Assembly (NCBI GenBank): GCA_964549105.1
Contig: CAZJTZ010000005.1
Location: 92,006 to 156,005, forward strand
Origin: Hydrogenedens sp964549105
GTDB lineage: Bacteria > Hydrogenedentota > Hydrogenedentia > Hydrogenedentales > Hydrogenedentaceae
Direction: 5' to 3'
DNA length: 64,000 bases
The translations under genes were made by a program, and so were the position numbers. Shown piece after piece: positions 52,707-62,624 of this stretch (position 1 is the first letter of the stretch; every line of letters starts with the position of its first letter). Under the pieces are notes generated by a model, which had not been told where the DNA came from, did no database searches, and saw only the letters and a program-made list of their open reading frames with translations.

Positions 52707-53405
52707 ATGAAAGTAGTAAAACAAATGTTAAAATCTTCATCAAATAAAATTTATACAGTTTTGTTATTTTTGTGTATTTCTTTAATTATTCAGATAACTG
52801 CATGTAAGCCCATAGAAAAAAAACAAGAAACCGGAGTTCCCAAGACAAAAGAAGAGTTTGCCAAAATATTGAGGGAGACATTAGCCCCTTTACACCCTCC
52901 CCCATCAACAGATACGCCTGTTGGTTTGCGAGAAGAAGTGAGGATACAAGTATTAAATAATGTGTTTATATTTATGCAAAATTACGCAGAAAATCCTTTG
53001 GCTCAGGAAGCCTGCAAAGAGGTGGCACAAGAGGTGGCTCAGTGGGCTAAAACAGCAAAAGAGCAGGGACGCTGGGTTTGGGCTTTAACATGTATTGATG
53101 TTTTTGAACTATTAGGTGCAAAAAGTTATGCACTACAACGATTAAGGCAGCAAGGTGAAAAGTTAATTGCACAACCTAAAGTGTTTGTTCGCGGCTTTCT
53201 TGACGATAAGAGTACAGGACAAACAACCATTTTTGTAGAAGTTGTAAATCGAGTAACAGGTGAGAAAAAACTTATTTCAGCAAGAGCAGGTGATGAATTT
53301 GAAAATCTACGGGTAGTTGAGATTATTCCTTATAAAAATGTCGTTCGGTTTGAATATATACCTATTGAAGGTATGTTCTTTGAGGTGCCCGGTCCAAAGT
53401 TTTGA
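52707..53405 (+). CDS. Predicted lipoprotein of unknown function
   Basis: 232 residues from the ATG at 52707, with AGG 6 nt upstream. An in-frame ATG at 52632 would add 25 residues without a ribosome site. The signal is IYTVLLFLCISLIIQITAC, with a lipobox ITA-Cys at the end, so the mature protein is lipid-anchored. It is helical at first (FAKILRETLAPLHPPP; ACKEVAQEVAQWAKTAKEQG) with a C-terminal beta domain (VFVRGFLDDKSTGQTTIFVE, RAGDEFENLRVVEIIPYKN) that looks like an SH3- or PilP-like fold. No family is recognised. Its stop codon directly abuts the stop of the kinase gene (53405/53406). Confidence 0.75.
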   Translation: MKVVKQMLKSSSNKIYTVLLFLCISLIIQITACKPIEKKQETGVPKTKEEFAKILRETLAPLHPPPSTDTPVGLREEVRIQVLNNVFIFMQNYAENPLAQEACKEVAQEVAQWAKTAKEQGRWVWALTCIDVFELLGAKSYALQRLRQQGEKLIAQPKVFVRGFLDDKSTGQTTIFVEVVNRVTGEKKLISARAGDEFENLRVVEIIPYKNVVRFEYIPIEGMFFEVPGPKF

Positions 53406-55097
53406 TTATTTTTTCTTTTTACTTACAGGAATAACGCAGCGAAAACCTATGGTGTTCAACCTTGATTCTGGGAATAATCCTTTTCTTGCGGTGCAGGTTA
53501 CCTCCTCTGCATTGGAATTCCAACAACCACCCCGCACTACTCGCAAAGGTGTGTTGGGAACTGTGTCTGGGTGACTTCGTGCAATGGGGTAAGGAAGAAA
53601 ATAATCACGCGTCCATTCCATCACATTTCCAGCAAGGTCGAAAATCCCTTCTGGAGAACATCCTTCTTCATGCATCGTAACGATAGATGGCATTCCTAAG
53701 TAGTTTTGAAAGTTGCAATGTAGCGTATCCGGTGGAGTATTACCCCATGGATATTTTCGGTTCTCTTTTCCCCGTGCTGCAAATTCCCATTCCTTTTCAG
53801 AGGGTAACATTTTTCCTGCCCATTGAGCGTAGGAACTCGCTTCAAACCAGGAAATACCGACTATCGGTTGGTCAGGTCCATTAAACATGGGGTCATACCA
53901 GTAGCGTGGAAGTGGTGCATTTGTTGCCTCAATATACTTTTTATAGTCGGCTACCGTCACAGGATAAATATCCATCCAGAAAGGTTCTACATATACTTCT
54001 TCTTCAGGGGCTTCCTCTCGGACTTCGTTATTTCCCATCAAAAAATACCCCCCTTCTAAAAATACCATCTTTTCTGTAGAAACAGAGCCCCCTGTATTAA
54101 AAGTTGTAATGTTGATTACCTTTTTCATATAGGAACTCTCAAAACTTTGTTCCAGAGCCAGTCGAAAATCCCGTGCTGTTTGCCAACGGTCTTCACGGTC
54201 TTCCTTCAACGCCTTGTTTAGGACATCATTGATAGATGGTGAAACATCACTACGAACCTTCATCAAGGGTGCATAAGGGTCTACGGGTGAGCGAAGAGTC
54301 AACATTTCATAAAGAATAAGCCCTACAGAATATAGGTCGGCTCTCATATCCGTACCCCATTTCTTCTTTTGTTCCGGGGATGCATACGCATAAGTCCCAA
54401 TAACATGGCCCTGTTCAGAAGAACTACCATTACTGCTTGCCTGTGCAATAGACTCTTCAACAGCGAGAGCCAGTCCGAAATCTAATACCTTTATTTTTTC
54501 TCCCGGTAGGACCATCACATTTTCAGGTTTTAGGTCCCTATGTGTAACCCAGCGATGTGCATATTCAAGAGCCTGAAGTATTTGCAAAACGAACTGGACC
54601 GCGATACGTACCGGTAAAAACTGATTTTCTATCCGATATTTACGAAGCATCTGCCTTAAAGATTGCCCTTCCATATATTCCATACTAAAAAATAGGAAAC
54701 CCTCATTTGTCCAGTCTATATCATGAACCGCTATAATATTTTCATGGCGTAAACGGCGAACTAGTTGTGCTTCTTTAATAAATAACTGACCCGCTTTAGG
54801 TGTATTCAGTAAATTGGGATGTAAAAACTTTAATGCTATCGTTTCATCAATCAATTCATCCTTTGCCTTATAAACATATCCCATACCACCCTTACCTATC
54901 AAACCCTCAATAACATAGCGGTCATCTACACGGTCTCCTGGCTTAAATTCTATATGAGGAGAAATCTCATTGCTGGATACAGGTACTACAATCGGCTGAT
55001 GACAATTAAAGCAATAACTTTGTTTCCCCTGGACCACTGAAGGAACCCATATCTTTAAACCACAACTTTTACATATTACCGTCACTATCGGTTGCAT
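53406..55097 (-). CDS. Ser/Thr protein kinase fused to a formylglycine-generating-enzyme (SUMF1-like) domain
   Basis: 563 residues. There is an N-terminal zinc ribbon (C9, C12, C29, C32). The kinase domain occupies about 58-330: the Gly loop IGKGGMGYVYKAKD, Lys90 in IALKFL, HRDLKPEN (Asp188) and DFGLA (Asp206), followed by MRADLYSVGLILYEMLT. From about 345 a SUMF1/FGE-type domain starts VFLEGGYFLMGNNEVREEAP and continues EPFWMDIYPVTVADY, GISWFEASSYAQWAGKMLPS, EWEFAARGKENRKYPWG, LAGNVMEWTRD, VVRGGCWNS and IGFRCVIP. All catalytic kinase residues are present. In Planctomycetota-like bacteria such fusions are common, and the FGE domain is probably a sensor or binding fold. There is no membrane segment. 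GAGG precedes the ATG. Confidence 0.93.
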   Translation of the reverse strand: MQPIVTVICKSCGLKIWVPSVVQGKQSYCFNCHQPIVVPVSSNEISPHIEFKPGDRVDDRYVIEGLIGKGGMGYVYKAKDELIDETIALKFLHPNLLNTPKAGQLFIKEAQLVRRLRHENIIAVHDIDWTNEGFLFFSMEYMEGQSLRQMLRKYRIENQFLPVRIAVQFVLQILQALEYAHRWVTHRDLKPENVMVLPGEKIKVLDFGLALAVEESIAQASSNGSSSEQGHVIGTYAYASPEQKKKWGTDMRADLYSVGLILYEMLTLRSPVDPYAPLMKVRSDVSPSINDVLNKALKEDREDRWQTARDFRLALEQSFESSYMKKVINITTFNTGGSVSTEKMVFLEGGYFLMGNNEVREEAPEEEVYVEPFWMDIYPVTVADYKKYIEATNAPLPRYWYDPMFNGPDQPIVGISWFEASSYAQWAGKMLPSEKEWEFAARGKENRKYPWGNTPPDTLHCNFQNYLGMPSIVTMHEEGCSPEGIFDLAGNVMEWTRDYFLPYPIARSHPDTVPNTPLRVVRGGCWNSNAEEVTCTARKGLFPESRLNTIGFRCVIPVSKKKK

Positions 55098-55226
55098 TCT
55101 GCCTCTTCACTCCATTCCTGTTCTTTTGCAATAAAAATCACAAAATCATGTATAATTTATTTGAACAAATTAACAATAGGTAATCTTATTATCTTAAATT
55201 ATAGGTATCTTATTCTAATTAACAAT

Positions 55227-56096
55227 ATGGGACAACATTTAGATATATTTAAAAACTATATAATTTTTGCTTCTCTTATTTGTTTTTCCCTCTTCTTTCT
55301 CCCTTTACATGCTTATTCGGCAATTATATCCATTCCCTCAATAATAACCACTTCAGAGGAATGCTCATTGCTGAATGTTGAACTTGCCAATACTGAAGAT
55401 AAAGAAATATATACAACTGTTATTACTTTTACTTTTGACCCTGGCAAAATACAAATAGGTTGCAACACTGCTTTTAATGTCGGGATTGATAATGAACCCA
55501 TTATATATGAACAGGACTATACACCGCCGTTAGAAAAGTGCGAACAACCCATCACCATAAGCAAACAACTATTGGATATTGGAATTAAATATCGTGTCGC
55601 TATATATCCACAGGGTGTTTTCGTCGTGGCTCTCTGGGGTGGAACTCAAAAAATTCAATCAGGGACTCTGTTTACAGTGCCATTCAAAGTATTGAGTGGA
55701 ACAGCACCGGGAGAAGTATTGCCGATTCTTTTACCAACAAAAGAACAGCCTGTATTTATAGAGAGGACATTCCCTGACAATCATAAAGAAGGGCAATCGT
55801 TTTACTGCTCTTTATCAGACATAAATGCACTCCCTGAGGAAGTAAATGTAGTTTCAGGAAATATCGCAGTTAAAAATTTAAACGAAGGCACAGTAGAAGG
55901 CATTCAGGAAGGAGCAGGTGGAGAAGGTGAGGGAGAACAGGTTCAGGAAGGAGATAACACGGAAGGAGAAAAAACCTTTTGTGGATGTCAAAAGAGTACA
56001 GGTTCAATACAGAAAAAAGGGTCTATTTTTTCCTATCTACTCAATATAGATATGGGAATGATATTTTCCCTTGTTGTATTACTTCGACAATTGTAG
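55227..56096 (+). CDS. Secreted cohesin-like protein with Gly/Glu linker and CGC tail
   Basis: 289 residues from the ATG at 55227. The frame is open upstream to 55092 but that part is not protein-like. The signal is YIIFASLICFSLFFLPLHAY. The next 185 residues look like a cohesin-type beta-sandwich: IISIPSIITTSEECSLLNVE, TTVITFTFDPGKIQIG, VFVVALWGG, LFTVPFKVLSGT. A linker (GAGGEGEGEQVQEGDNTEGE) precedes TFCGCQKSTGSIQKKG and a short hydrophobic C-terminus (MIFSLVVLLRQL). This is a tail like those of sorted or anchored proteins: polar linker, Cys pair, hydrophobic end. Cohesin-like domains bind partner proteins. The start lacks a clear ribosome site. It is 54 nt upstream of lgt. Confidence 0.7.
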   Translation: MGQHLDIFKNYIIFASLICFSLFFLPLHAYSAIISIPSIITTSEECSLLNVELANTEDKEIYTTVITFTFDPGKIQIGCNTAFNVGIDNEPIIYEQDYTPPLEKCEQPITISKQLLDIGIKYRVAIYPQGVFVVALWGGTQKIQSGTLFTVPFKVLSGTAPGEVLPILLPTKEQPVFIERTFPDNHKEGQSFYCSLSDINALPEEVNVVSGNIAVKNLNEGTVEGIQEGAGGEGEGEQVQEGDNTEGEKTFCGCQKSTGSIQKKGSIFSYLLNIDMGMIFSLVVLLRQL

Positions 56097-56150
56097 TTAA
56101 ACTACCCTACCCCATTCACCTGGGTAATGAATTAGAAAGAAAGGAAACTA

Positions 56151-57005
56151 ATGCGTCCTGTATTGATTGAAATAGGTATTTTTCAACTTCATTCGTATGT
56201 AGTTTGTATGGCTCTCGGACTACTGGTAGGCGTATATCTGGGTTTGCGTGAGAACAACCGTCTACCTAATCCGTATCCTGTAACGGGAAAAGTCGGCATT
56301 TGGGGATTAATAGGTGGGCTTATTGGCGCACGAATATATTTTGTTATTCAATACGACGGACTGTCCCATTTATACAATGCCATTGTTTTCTGGGGGGGAG
56401 GATATGTATTTTTTGGCGGGGCCATAGGGGGGGCTATTGCTGTGTGGATATATTTAAGACGGCAAAAAGTTCCATTCCTCCCTGTAAGTGATATTGGAGT
56501 ACCCTATCTGGCTTTAGGTCACGCTATTGGTAGGTTGGGGTGTTTTTTGAACGGCTGCTGCTGGGGCGATTTATGCCGTACCTCCTGGGGTATAACTTTT
56601 CCACAGGATAGTGGTGTCTTTGATAATCAAGCAGTTAAACATTTACTCCCTGTAGATAAAGCGACATCATTACCTATTCATCCTACACAATTGTATGAGA
56701 CTCTGGGTCTACTCATGGTTTTTTTTCTACTAAAAATGATTTACAAAGACAAAAAATATAACGGACAGGTATTTCTATGGTATTTTTGCTTATATGGTGC
56801 ATGGAGATTTTTTGACGAAAATTTCAGAGGAGATAGTAGCCACACATGGTTCGGGATGACAAGTTCGCAACTCATTTCTTTAATTGCCTGTCTGGTTAGT
56901 GGATTACTAATCTTTATACTTCATCTAACAATAGTACGCAAAAAAAGTATAAAGTTGCAACCTATTGAAACAGTGGTAGATACAACGAATGAATCTGTTT
57001 CATAA
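56151..57005 (+). CDS. lgt: Prolipoprotein diacylglyceryl transferase
   Basis: 284 residues with seven membrane helices. It transfers diacylglycerol from phosphatidylglycerol to lipobox Cys in the inner membrane. Landmarks: GGLIGARIYFVIQ, WGGGYVFFGGAIGG, AIGRLGCFLNGCCWG (the Arg-Gly loop), LPIHPTQLYETLG and RFFDENFRGD, with HTWFGMTSSQLIS near the end. AGAAAGGAAA precedes the ATG. This is the canonical copy. The divergent paralogue at 29832 keeps the same frame but changes several of these residues. Confidence 0.95.
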   Translation: MRPVLIEIGIFQLHSYVVCMALGLLVGVYLGLRENNRLPNPYPVTGKVGIWGLIGGLIGARIYFVIQYDGLSHLYNAIVFWGGGYVFFGGAIGGAIAVWIYLRRQKVPFLPVSDIGVPYLALGHAIGRLGCFLNGCCWGDLCRTSWGITFPQDSGVFDNQAVKHLLPVDKATSLPIHPTQLYETLGLLMVFFLLKMIYKDKKYNGQVFLWYFCLYGAWRFFDENFRGDSSHTWFGMTSSQLISLIACLVSGLLIFILHLTIVRKKSIKLQPIETVVDTTNESVS

Positions 57006-57149
57006 GTTTTATTTTTCCAGGTGAAACAAAATTCTCTTATCTTTTGTATAATGTAATTATTGAATTTTTTCAATTTCTATGAACCAAAATAGGTTTTTTT
57101 TACATTCATTAAATATAAACATTCAGGAATGAAAAACAGGAAATTTGCC

Positions 57150-60100
57150 ATGTTTGTAAAAAGAATAGTTTCATTTAAGATTATTTCAGTCCTATTCCTT
57201 ATTTCTCTACTCATGGGAAGTGCGACTTTAATTTTTATCCCAGGTAAAGTTTTTGCAAGAGAGCAGACAACGCCAACGATGAATATGATAAAGATGCTTG
57301 ACCATGCTATCCATACAGGACAGGGGTTTATAATAGACAATCTGGAATTGGAATCGCCATTGGATAGACATACTGTTAAGGTATTGACAAATAGTTATGA
57401 TTTAAACCAGTTGAATGTTTATGTGCCAATTAAAGCAAATTACCCAGAAAGCACAACTGACACTGTCAATTTTGTTGTTTGTAATGAAAGTGATATTTGC
57501 TTTAATAACGAACAATGGATTGGCAATGTCTTTTCGGACACAGTTCTTATTCCGGGATATAGTAGCGTTAATATTTGTCCTTATCTAACAGGGCTGCCTG
57601 CTTCGCAAGTTTTATCTGTTTATGCTCTGATAAATGCTGACTGTATTCAAACTCAACCAATAACAGTTTTTACTTATGCAGATGTAAATATTCCAGAAGA
57701 AACGATACAATTTAACCTTGAAGAAGTAGATCCATCCATGGATATCGATAGCAACGGTATTCCAGATAATATAAAAACTGCTGTTTTAAGAGGTGAACTA
57801 TGGGCTGCAAACAGGCTTGTCAATAATGCTTTACGAAATGTGTATGTGATGAATTTGAATATCCCCAGTGATACGGCGCTCATCATTCCATCGGATTCTG
57901 TAGAAATCGAATCACCAACACTAAAAAAACTAAAAACCGAAGGACTTGTTCCCCTGGATTTAAATAACGCCTATCTTGTGGTAACCCTGTCTGACGAATT
58001 AAGTGCACAAATTGATATGATAACCGAAAATCCAAAGGCAAAGGATTTATCCACCTGGATTAACGATGCACTTAACAAAGCCCCAGGAAAGTTAAGCCTC
58101 AATAATAATTTTTTAGGAATAAACTTAATCTATTTTGATGAATATCAAGACCTACAAGTCCTCTCTCTTCCAGAAACTTTGTCTGTAAAGGTTACGGTAA
58201 AAGGGAGTTCAACATCCGATTGGGTAAAAACCCAAGCCTTTTCCTTTCCAATCACTATGTTAGAGACTTATTTAACGAATAACCCCGATAAAGAACCTAT
58301 ATGGGCACCAGTAGATTCAACCACTACAGAACAAGGAGTTACCTTTGGTCTTCAAGAAAGTGGGATTGTCGCACTTTTTGATGAAGGAATAAAAATAACA
58401 GATATTATTCCCAACAAAATACCGCGTGGAATGGAATTGCCTATAACCATAAAAGGGATTATTCCCGTATCCACGGCAAAAAGTGTAGTAGAAGCCTCTA
58501 AGTTATATGAACTAAGGATTGGAGGAGAAGCAGGCGAATTTAGGGAGGGATTACCTGATTATCCCGAAGTAGCCATAACAGAATATACGGGTTTAAACGA
58601 AAATCAGATGTTTATAACGGCACCTGCTCTTGAAAATACGGGACCTGTTCCCCTTGAAATTATAGATAAGACTGCAAATGGTTTGTCATTTGTTTTTCCA
58701 GACGCAATTACAGTAGTAAATTCATTCCGTATAACGGCTAAAATTGAACGCGGACCCAATGCCCAATCCGAAAATGCAGAGATTACAATTGACCCTTCCA
58801 AAAATCAATATTTACCTGAGAACGGGATGTTTCTGGAAGGGGATACGGTAACAATTTCTATCAAAAATGTTGACGCAGAGGACCAATTCGATGGCTGGTA
58901 TTCCGCAAATGGAATACTCTTTTCGCGTTTACCCGAACTTATTATCCATGCGAATTCGGACTTAAATCTTAAGGCTCGTATTCTTCGAAGGCAGTATATA
59001 TTAAATATTATTATTGACCCGCTTGATACGGGAATCGTAGCATTAAATCCAGAGGGTGGAATGTATGCTCCGGGAACAGAAGTAGAACTTACTGCAGAGC
59101 CAGCAAGAGGGTTTCAATTTAAAGAATGGATTCTGCCAGGAAATAAAACCTCCACCGTAAATCCAATCAAGTTCGTAATGGAAGAAGATTGCACGATAAC
59201 AGCAAATTTTGAGATAGGACCCGCAGAAGTTTCGGGACTTACAAGGCTTGGCAATGATAGATTTGAACGCGACAGTTCAGGCAAAGAACGACTGGTTATC
59301 TGGGCTTTTGGTGGAATGATTCGCCGTATTGAAGGACTAAATTTAGAGGACACTACCTCACTACAATTAGTGAATGCCAACACAGGCAACGATATTGGAG
59401 GTGTTCTTACACCTATAAAAGTAGCAGATGACAAAACCTACATGGATATTATTGTTCCACCTTATCCCATATATTCAGATACCATGCCCGCTTATGTAGA
59501 TGTAGATTTGAAAACAGGCGATTCAATAATTCCCGCTTTCCGATATTACCATTACTGCCAGGACAACTTCGGTGCATACACAACCGCATTTATAGCAAAT
59601 TTAAGTGAAGGTGGAAAGTTTTCTATTTTCATTGACCAACAATCGCAAGGAGCCATAGAACTCCCAGCAATAGCGAGTGAAGAATCTACCGTTTATGGAT
59701 TAATTCGGACTGTCAAAATACTAGACCATCCAACTCCTTCGGCGGTTGCCAGTGCCTTTGGAAATACATTAATCCAGGGTGGTATTTATGGCACACCGAT
59801 TACAGACACTTATGAGGTGGCTTATTATCTCTATGAGATAGACACATTGGAAGAGCCTTATGAACCGGGTACTCCTGTATATTCCCCGGCAAAAGATGAA
59901 AATGAACAGCCACTATTCAGTAAAACGGTATTCCCATATAATCCTGACGGAACATTAAAGACAGATATTCCTGTGGTCAAAATCACACTTCCAACCAACG
60001 GTATGAGTTACAACCTGTTTAGAGGTGGAATTACAGTTTATGGACAATCATCGGACTATGACTATATCGAAAATCGGGTTATCCCGGGAGTAAAAACGGC

Positions 60101-60980
60101 TTATCAATCCCAGATTTTATCCACAGATATTGACCCCGTTATGACTGAAAATAGTAGCGGTGCCACAGGGAAAATCACGATGAGGGCTTACTCCCTTAAT
60201 AGTTTTGGGATACGCATGCAGTCTTTACTTCCTTTTGATGTTACAAGTCTGGTAAGAATTGTCAATACAAATGGGTTTACTATTTCAAATGCAAGCGGAG
60301 ATAAAACAGTCAACATTTCATCTCCAAAGGGTGGCTTAGGTTATGTAGACCAGATTGAACTGAGGAACGAAGAAAAGGGGATAGATATTTTTGTAAGGCC
60401 TGAAAGCGTAACAGGAGAATCGGAAGGACTGCTCACATTCAAAACGCCAAAAGTAGATACATCCGCCATTACAGACATTATCATCTATTTAAAGTCACAA
60501 CCTACTGTACCCATAATCGTATTAGAAAATGCGTTGATGTATCAAAAGGCACCTGTGCGACTTGAATCATGGGTTTTGATTCCCGTAGGACTATTGGCAA
60601 CTACACTTGGATTTGTTGCTGGTGGCTATAGCGGTGATAGTGGTGGTCCCTGCTTTATCGCTACTGCCGCTTATGGCACACCTATAGCGGAAGAGATTCA
60701 GACATTACGCACCTTCCGCGACAGATATATGCTCACCAATACCCTGGGTACAGCCTTTGTAGATTTGTATTACAATGTAAGTCCACCCTTAGCCAATTGG
60801 ATTTCCAAACATGCTTTCTTCGCCTATCTAACACGCTGTATACTAACACCCATTATATTGATAAGCAAATTAGCACTTCGTTTCCCAATACAATTTCAGG
60901 CAGCACTGATACTATTGATTTGTGTAGGAATAACTCTATGCCTTCAAAAAAGGAAACAGAAGAAACAATCTTTGAAATAA
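57150..60980 (+). CDS. Large surface protein with bacterial repeat domains and a CFI-box C-terminus
   Basis: 1,276 residues from the ATG at 57150 (AGGA 8 nt upstream). An ATG at 57129 would add seven residues with AGGA touching it. The signal is IISVLFLISLLMGSATLIFI. The middle carries InlB/Flg_new-like repeat units, for example ITAKIERGPNAQ...DGWYSANGILFS and LNIIIDPLDTGIVALNPEGG...FQFKEWILPG...CTITANFEI, typical of cell-surface proteins. The C-terminus has PCFIATAAYGTPIAEEIQTL, then RTFRDRYMLTNTLG, FVDLYYNVSPPLA and membrane helices. This is the CFI-box-CTERM arrangement linked to protein sorting at the surface. The final KRKQKKQSLK is cytoplasmic-like. The function is not known. Confidence 0.85.
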   Translation: MFVKRIVSFKIISVLFLISLLMGSATLIFIPGKVFAREQTTPTMNMIKMLDHAIHTGQGFIIDNLELESPLDRHTVKVLTNSYDLNQLNVYVPIKANYPESTTDTVNFVVCNESDICFNNEQWIGNVFSDTVLIPGYSSVNICPYLTGLPASQVLSVYALINADCIQTQPITVFTYADVNIPEETIQFNLEEVDPSMDIDSNGIPDNIKTAVLRGELWAANRLVNNALRNVYVMNLNIPSDTALIIPSDSVEIESPTLKKLKTEGLVPLDLNNAYLVVTLSDELSAQIDMITENPKAKDLSTWINDALNKAPGKLSLNNNFLGINLIYFDEYQDLQVLSLPETLSVKVTVKGSSTSDWVKTQAFSFPITMLETYLTNNPDKEPIWAPVDSTTTEQGVTFGLQESGIVALFDEGIKITDIIPNKIPRGMELPITIKGIIPVSTAKSVVEASKLYELRIGGEAGEFREGLPDYPEVAITEYTGLNENQMFITAPALENTGPVPLEIIDKTANGLSFVFPDAITVVNSFRITAKIERGPNAQSENAEITIDPSKNQYLPENGMFLEGDTVTISIKNVDAEDQFDGWYSANGILFSRLPELIIHANSDLNLKARILRRQYILNIIIDPLDTGIVALNPEGGMYAPGTEVELTAEPARGFQFKEWILPGNKTSTVNPIKFVMEEDCTITANFEIGPAEVSGLTRLGNDRFERDSSGKERLVIWAFGGMIRRIEGLNLEDTTSLQLVNANTGNDIGGVLTPIKVADDKTYMDIIVPPYPIYSDTMPAYVDVDLKTGDSIIPAFRYYHYCQDNFGAYTTAFIANLSEGGKFSIFIDQQSQGAIELPAIASEESTVYGLIRTVKILDHPTPSAVASAFGNTLIQGGIYGTPITDTYEVAYYLYEIDTLEEPYEPGTPVYSPAKDENEQPLFSKTVFPYNPDGTLKTDIPVVKITLPTNGMSYNLFRGGITVYGQSSDYDYIENRVIPGVKTAYQSQILSTDIDPVMTENSSGATGKITMRAYSLNSFGIRMQSLLPFDVTSLVRIVNTNGFTISNASGDKTVNISSPKGGLGYVDQIELRNEEKGIDIFVRPESVTGESEGLLTFKTPKVDTSAITDIIIYLKSQPTVPIIVLENALMYQKAPVRLESWVLIPVGLLATTLGFVAGGYSGDSGGPCFIATAAYGTPIAEEIQTLRTFRDRYMLTNTLGTAFVDLYYNVSPPLANWISKHAFFAYLTRCILTPIILISKLALRFPIQFQAALILLICVGITLCLQKRKQKKQSLK

Positions 60981-61041
60981 ACCTTTCAATATACGGATAT
61001 ATAACACAAGATATAGATTAAAAGGGTAAACCAGGAGGAAC

Positions 61042-62052
61042 ATGAAGAATTTACAACAGTTCTTCGTCCCGGATAAACTTGCTTCTTTACGATTAGACCT
61101 GTTTTTATCAGAACAATTAAAGGGCTTTTCCAGAACACAGATTCAGTCCCTTATCAAAGAGGGGAAGGTACTTGTCAATCAGAAAGAAGTCAGAAAAGTA
61201 GCATTTTTAATCAGCCCCGGCGATTGTGTAGACATTGAGTTACCTGCAACCGAGAATAAAACGAAACTTACGCATGAAAACATCCCATTAGACATCCTAT
61301 ATGAAGATAAAGATGTAGTTGTCGTAAACAAGCCCGCAGGATTGGTCGTTCATCCTGCACCGGGGCATACCTCAGGCACTCTGGTAAATGCACTCCTCTA
61401 CCATTGCAAAGATTTTGTAATTTCGGGCAACCCCATTCGACCGGGAATTGTTCATCGTTTGGACAAGAACACTTCAGGTGTTCTTGTAGTTGCAAAAAAT
61501 CCAGGGAGTTATCAACATCTTAGCGAACAGGTCAAAGAAAGAGCCTTTTCGCGTAGATATTTTGCACTGGTTAAAGGTATCCCCCAATCTCCACAAGGTA
61601 CAATTGAAGCAGGGATTGGTCGTAGTCTTCTCGACCCCAAACGAATGTCAGTAACGGGGGTAAATGCCCGCGAAGCAATTACACATTTTTACCTGCGCGA
61701 AAATTTTTCTTGTTTTAGTCTACTTGAACTTAAGTTGAACACAGGTAGGACACATCAGATACGCGTTCACCTTCGATTCATTGGCCACCCTATAGTAGGA
61801 GACCCAATATACGGATTTACTGACTACGACCTATTGAATCTCCCTGCACCTGTGGTCAATGCACTAAACAAGTTGCCAGGACAAGCTTTACACGCAGGTA
61901 GTCTGGGCTTTACACACCCTCGAACAGAACAATTCCTCGAATTTACAGCACCCTTGCCAAACTATTTCCAAAACATATTAAACGAACTCCACAAATACTT
62001 TTCAGACACAAAATCAACGATATACCCTACAAAACTTGGAAAAAACCGTTAA
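61042..62052 (+). CDS. rluD: 23S rRNA pseudouridine synthase, RluD-like
   Basis: 336 residues. An N-terminal S4-like RNA-binding domain (RLDLFLSEQLKGFSRTQIQS, VLVNQKEVRKVAFLISPGD) precedes the RsuA/RluD catalytic core: VVVVNKPAGLVVHPAPGH, GIVHRLDKNTSGVLVVAKN with the catalytic Asp in HRLD, KLNTGRTHQIRVHLRFIGHP and GDPIYG. It isomerises uridines in 23S rRNA helix 69. AGGAGG lies 5 nt before the ATG. It follows the CFI-box gene by 61 nt and probably shares its transcript. Confidence 0.95.
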   Translation: MKNLQQFFVPDKLASLRLDLFLSEQLKGFSRTQIQSLIKEGKVLVNQKEVRKVAFLISPGDCVDIELPATENKTKLTHENIPLDILYEDKDVVVVNKPAGLVVHPAPGHTSGTLVNALLYHCKDFVISGNPIRPGIVHRLDKNTSGVLVVAKNPGSYQHLSEQVKERAFSRRYFALVKGIPQSPQGTIEAGIGRSLLDPKRMSVTGVNAREAITHFYLRENFSCFSLLELKLNTGRTHQIRVHLRFIGHPIVGDPIYGFTDYDLLNLPAPVVNALNKLPGQALHAGSLGFTHPRTEQFLEFTAPLPNYFQNILNELHKYFSDTKSTIYPTKLGKNR

Positions 62053-62304
62053 TCATTGTAACAGACATATACCTATTTCACTGTTGTCCGTTAAAAGAGT
62101 TAAATAAATATTATTGTTTTTTGTAATAAACAATGCATAATCTTTTACGATGTGGGGAGATGTCTAAAAAGTTAATCCCTAACTTCCCACAAATTAAGTA
62201 ATATGCAGAAAAACATGAAAAAAGTGTTTTAGATATTACGACGATTTAACATAAAATAGTAGTAAAACTTTTTATTTATTTTTTAAAAGAAGTGGGTATG
62301 AATA
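62053..62304. other. Intergenic region downstream of rluD
   Basis: About 250 bp without a gene, A+T-rich, leading into the repeat block at 62305. I see no convincing terminator hairpin. Confidence 0.45.
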
Positions 62305-62460
62305 GACTCTCCCCCCTGGCAAAAGGGGGAGTCCTTATAGGGGTGTCATACCAATATTTGACTCTCCCCCCTGGCAAAAGGGGGAGTCCTTATAGGGGGT
62401 GTCATACTAATATTTGACTCTCCCCCTTGGCAAAAGGGGGAGTCCTTATAGGGGGTGTTT
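62305..62460 (+). repeat. Three tandem copies of a ~56 bp hairpin repeat
   Basis: Units begin GACTCTCCCCC at 62305, 62360 and 62416 and end in CCTTATAGGGGGTGT, separated by TCATACTAATATTT-like spacers. Each contains CTCCCCC, CTGGCAAAA, GGGGGAG, a strong stem-loop. The CTCCCCC...GGCAAAAGGGGGAG type is a widespread extragenic repeat in environmental bacteria. A related but inverted part (CGTCGCTTACGCGACACCTC) follows at 62474. Not a CRISPR: there are only three units and the spacers are alike. Confidence 0.8.
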
Positions 62461-62573
62461 GAAAAGAACCCCTCCGTCGCTTACGCGACACCTCCCCCTG
62501 GCAAGGTGAGGAGCCTTTGGTTTATATCTATTCATAATTATAGAAATGTCCATTTAAAAATTCTGAAAATGTA

Positions 62574-62595
62574 GGGGCGTATGGCGATACGCCCC
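62574..62595. repeat. Perfect hairpin GGGGCGTAT-loop-ATACGCCCC
   Basis: A nine-base-pair stem around GGCG. The GTAGGGGCGTAT left arm occurs again at 62768 on the other side of the N gap, again preceded by AAATGTCCAT. This suggests a repeat that stopped the assembly. Confidence 0.65.
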
Positions 62596-62624
62596 AAAAC
62601 TGATACCTTTGCAAACAAACGATA

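Noticed and set aside
62305..62460. Possible CRISPR array
   Set aside because: Only three units, the 'spacers' are nearly alike, the repeat is itself a strong G/C hairpin of a widespread extragenic type, and no cas gene is present.
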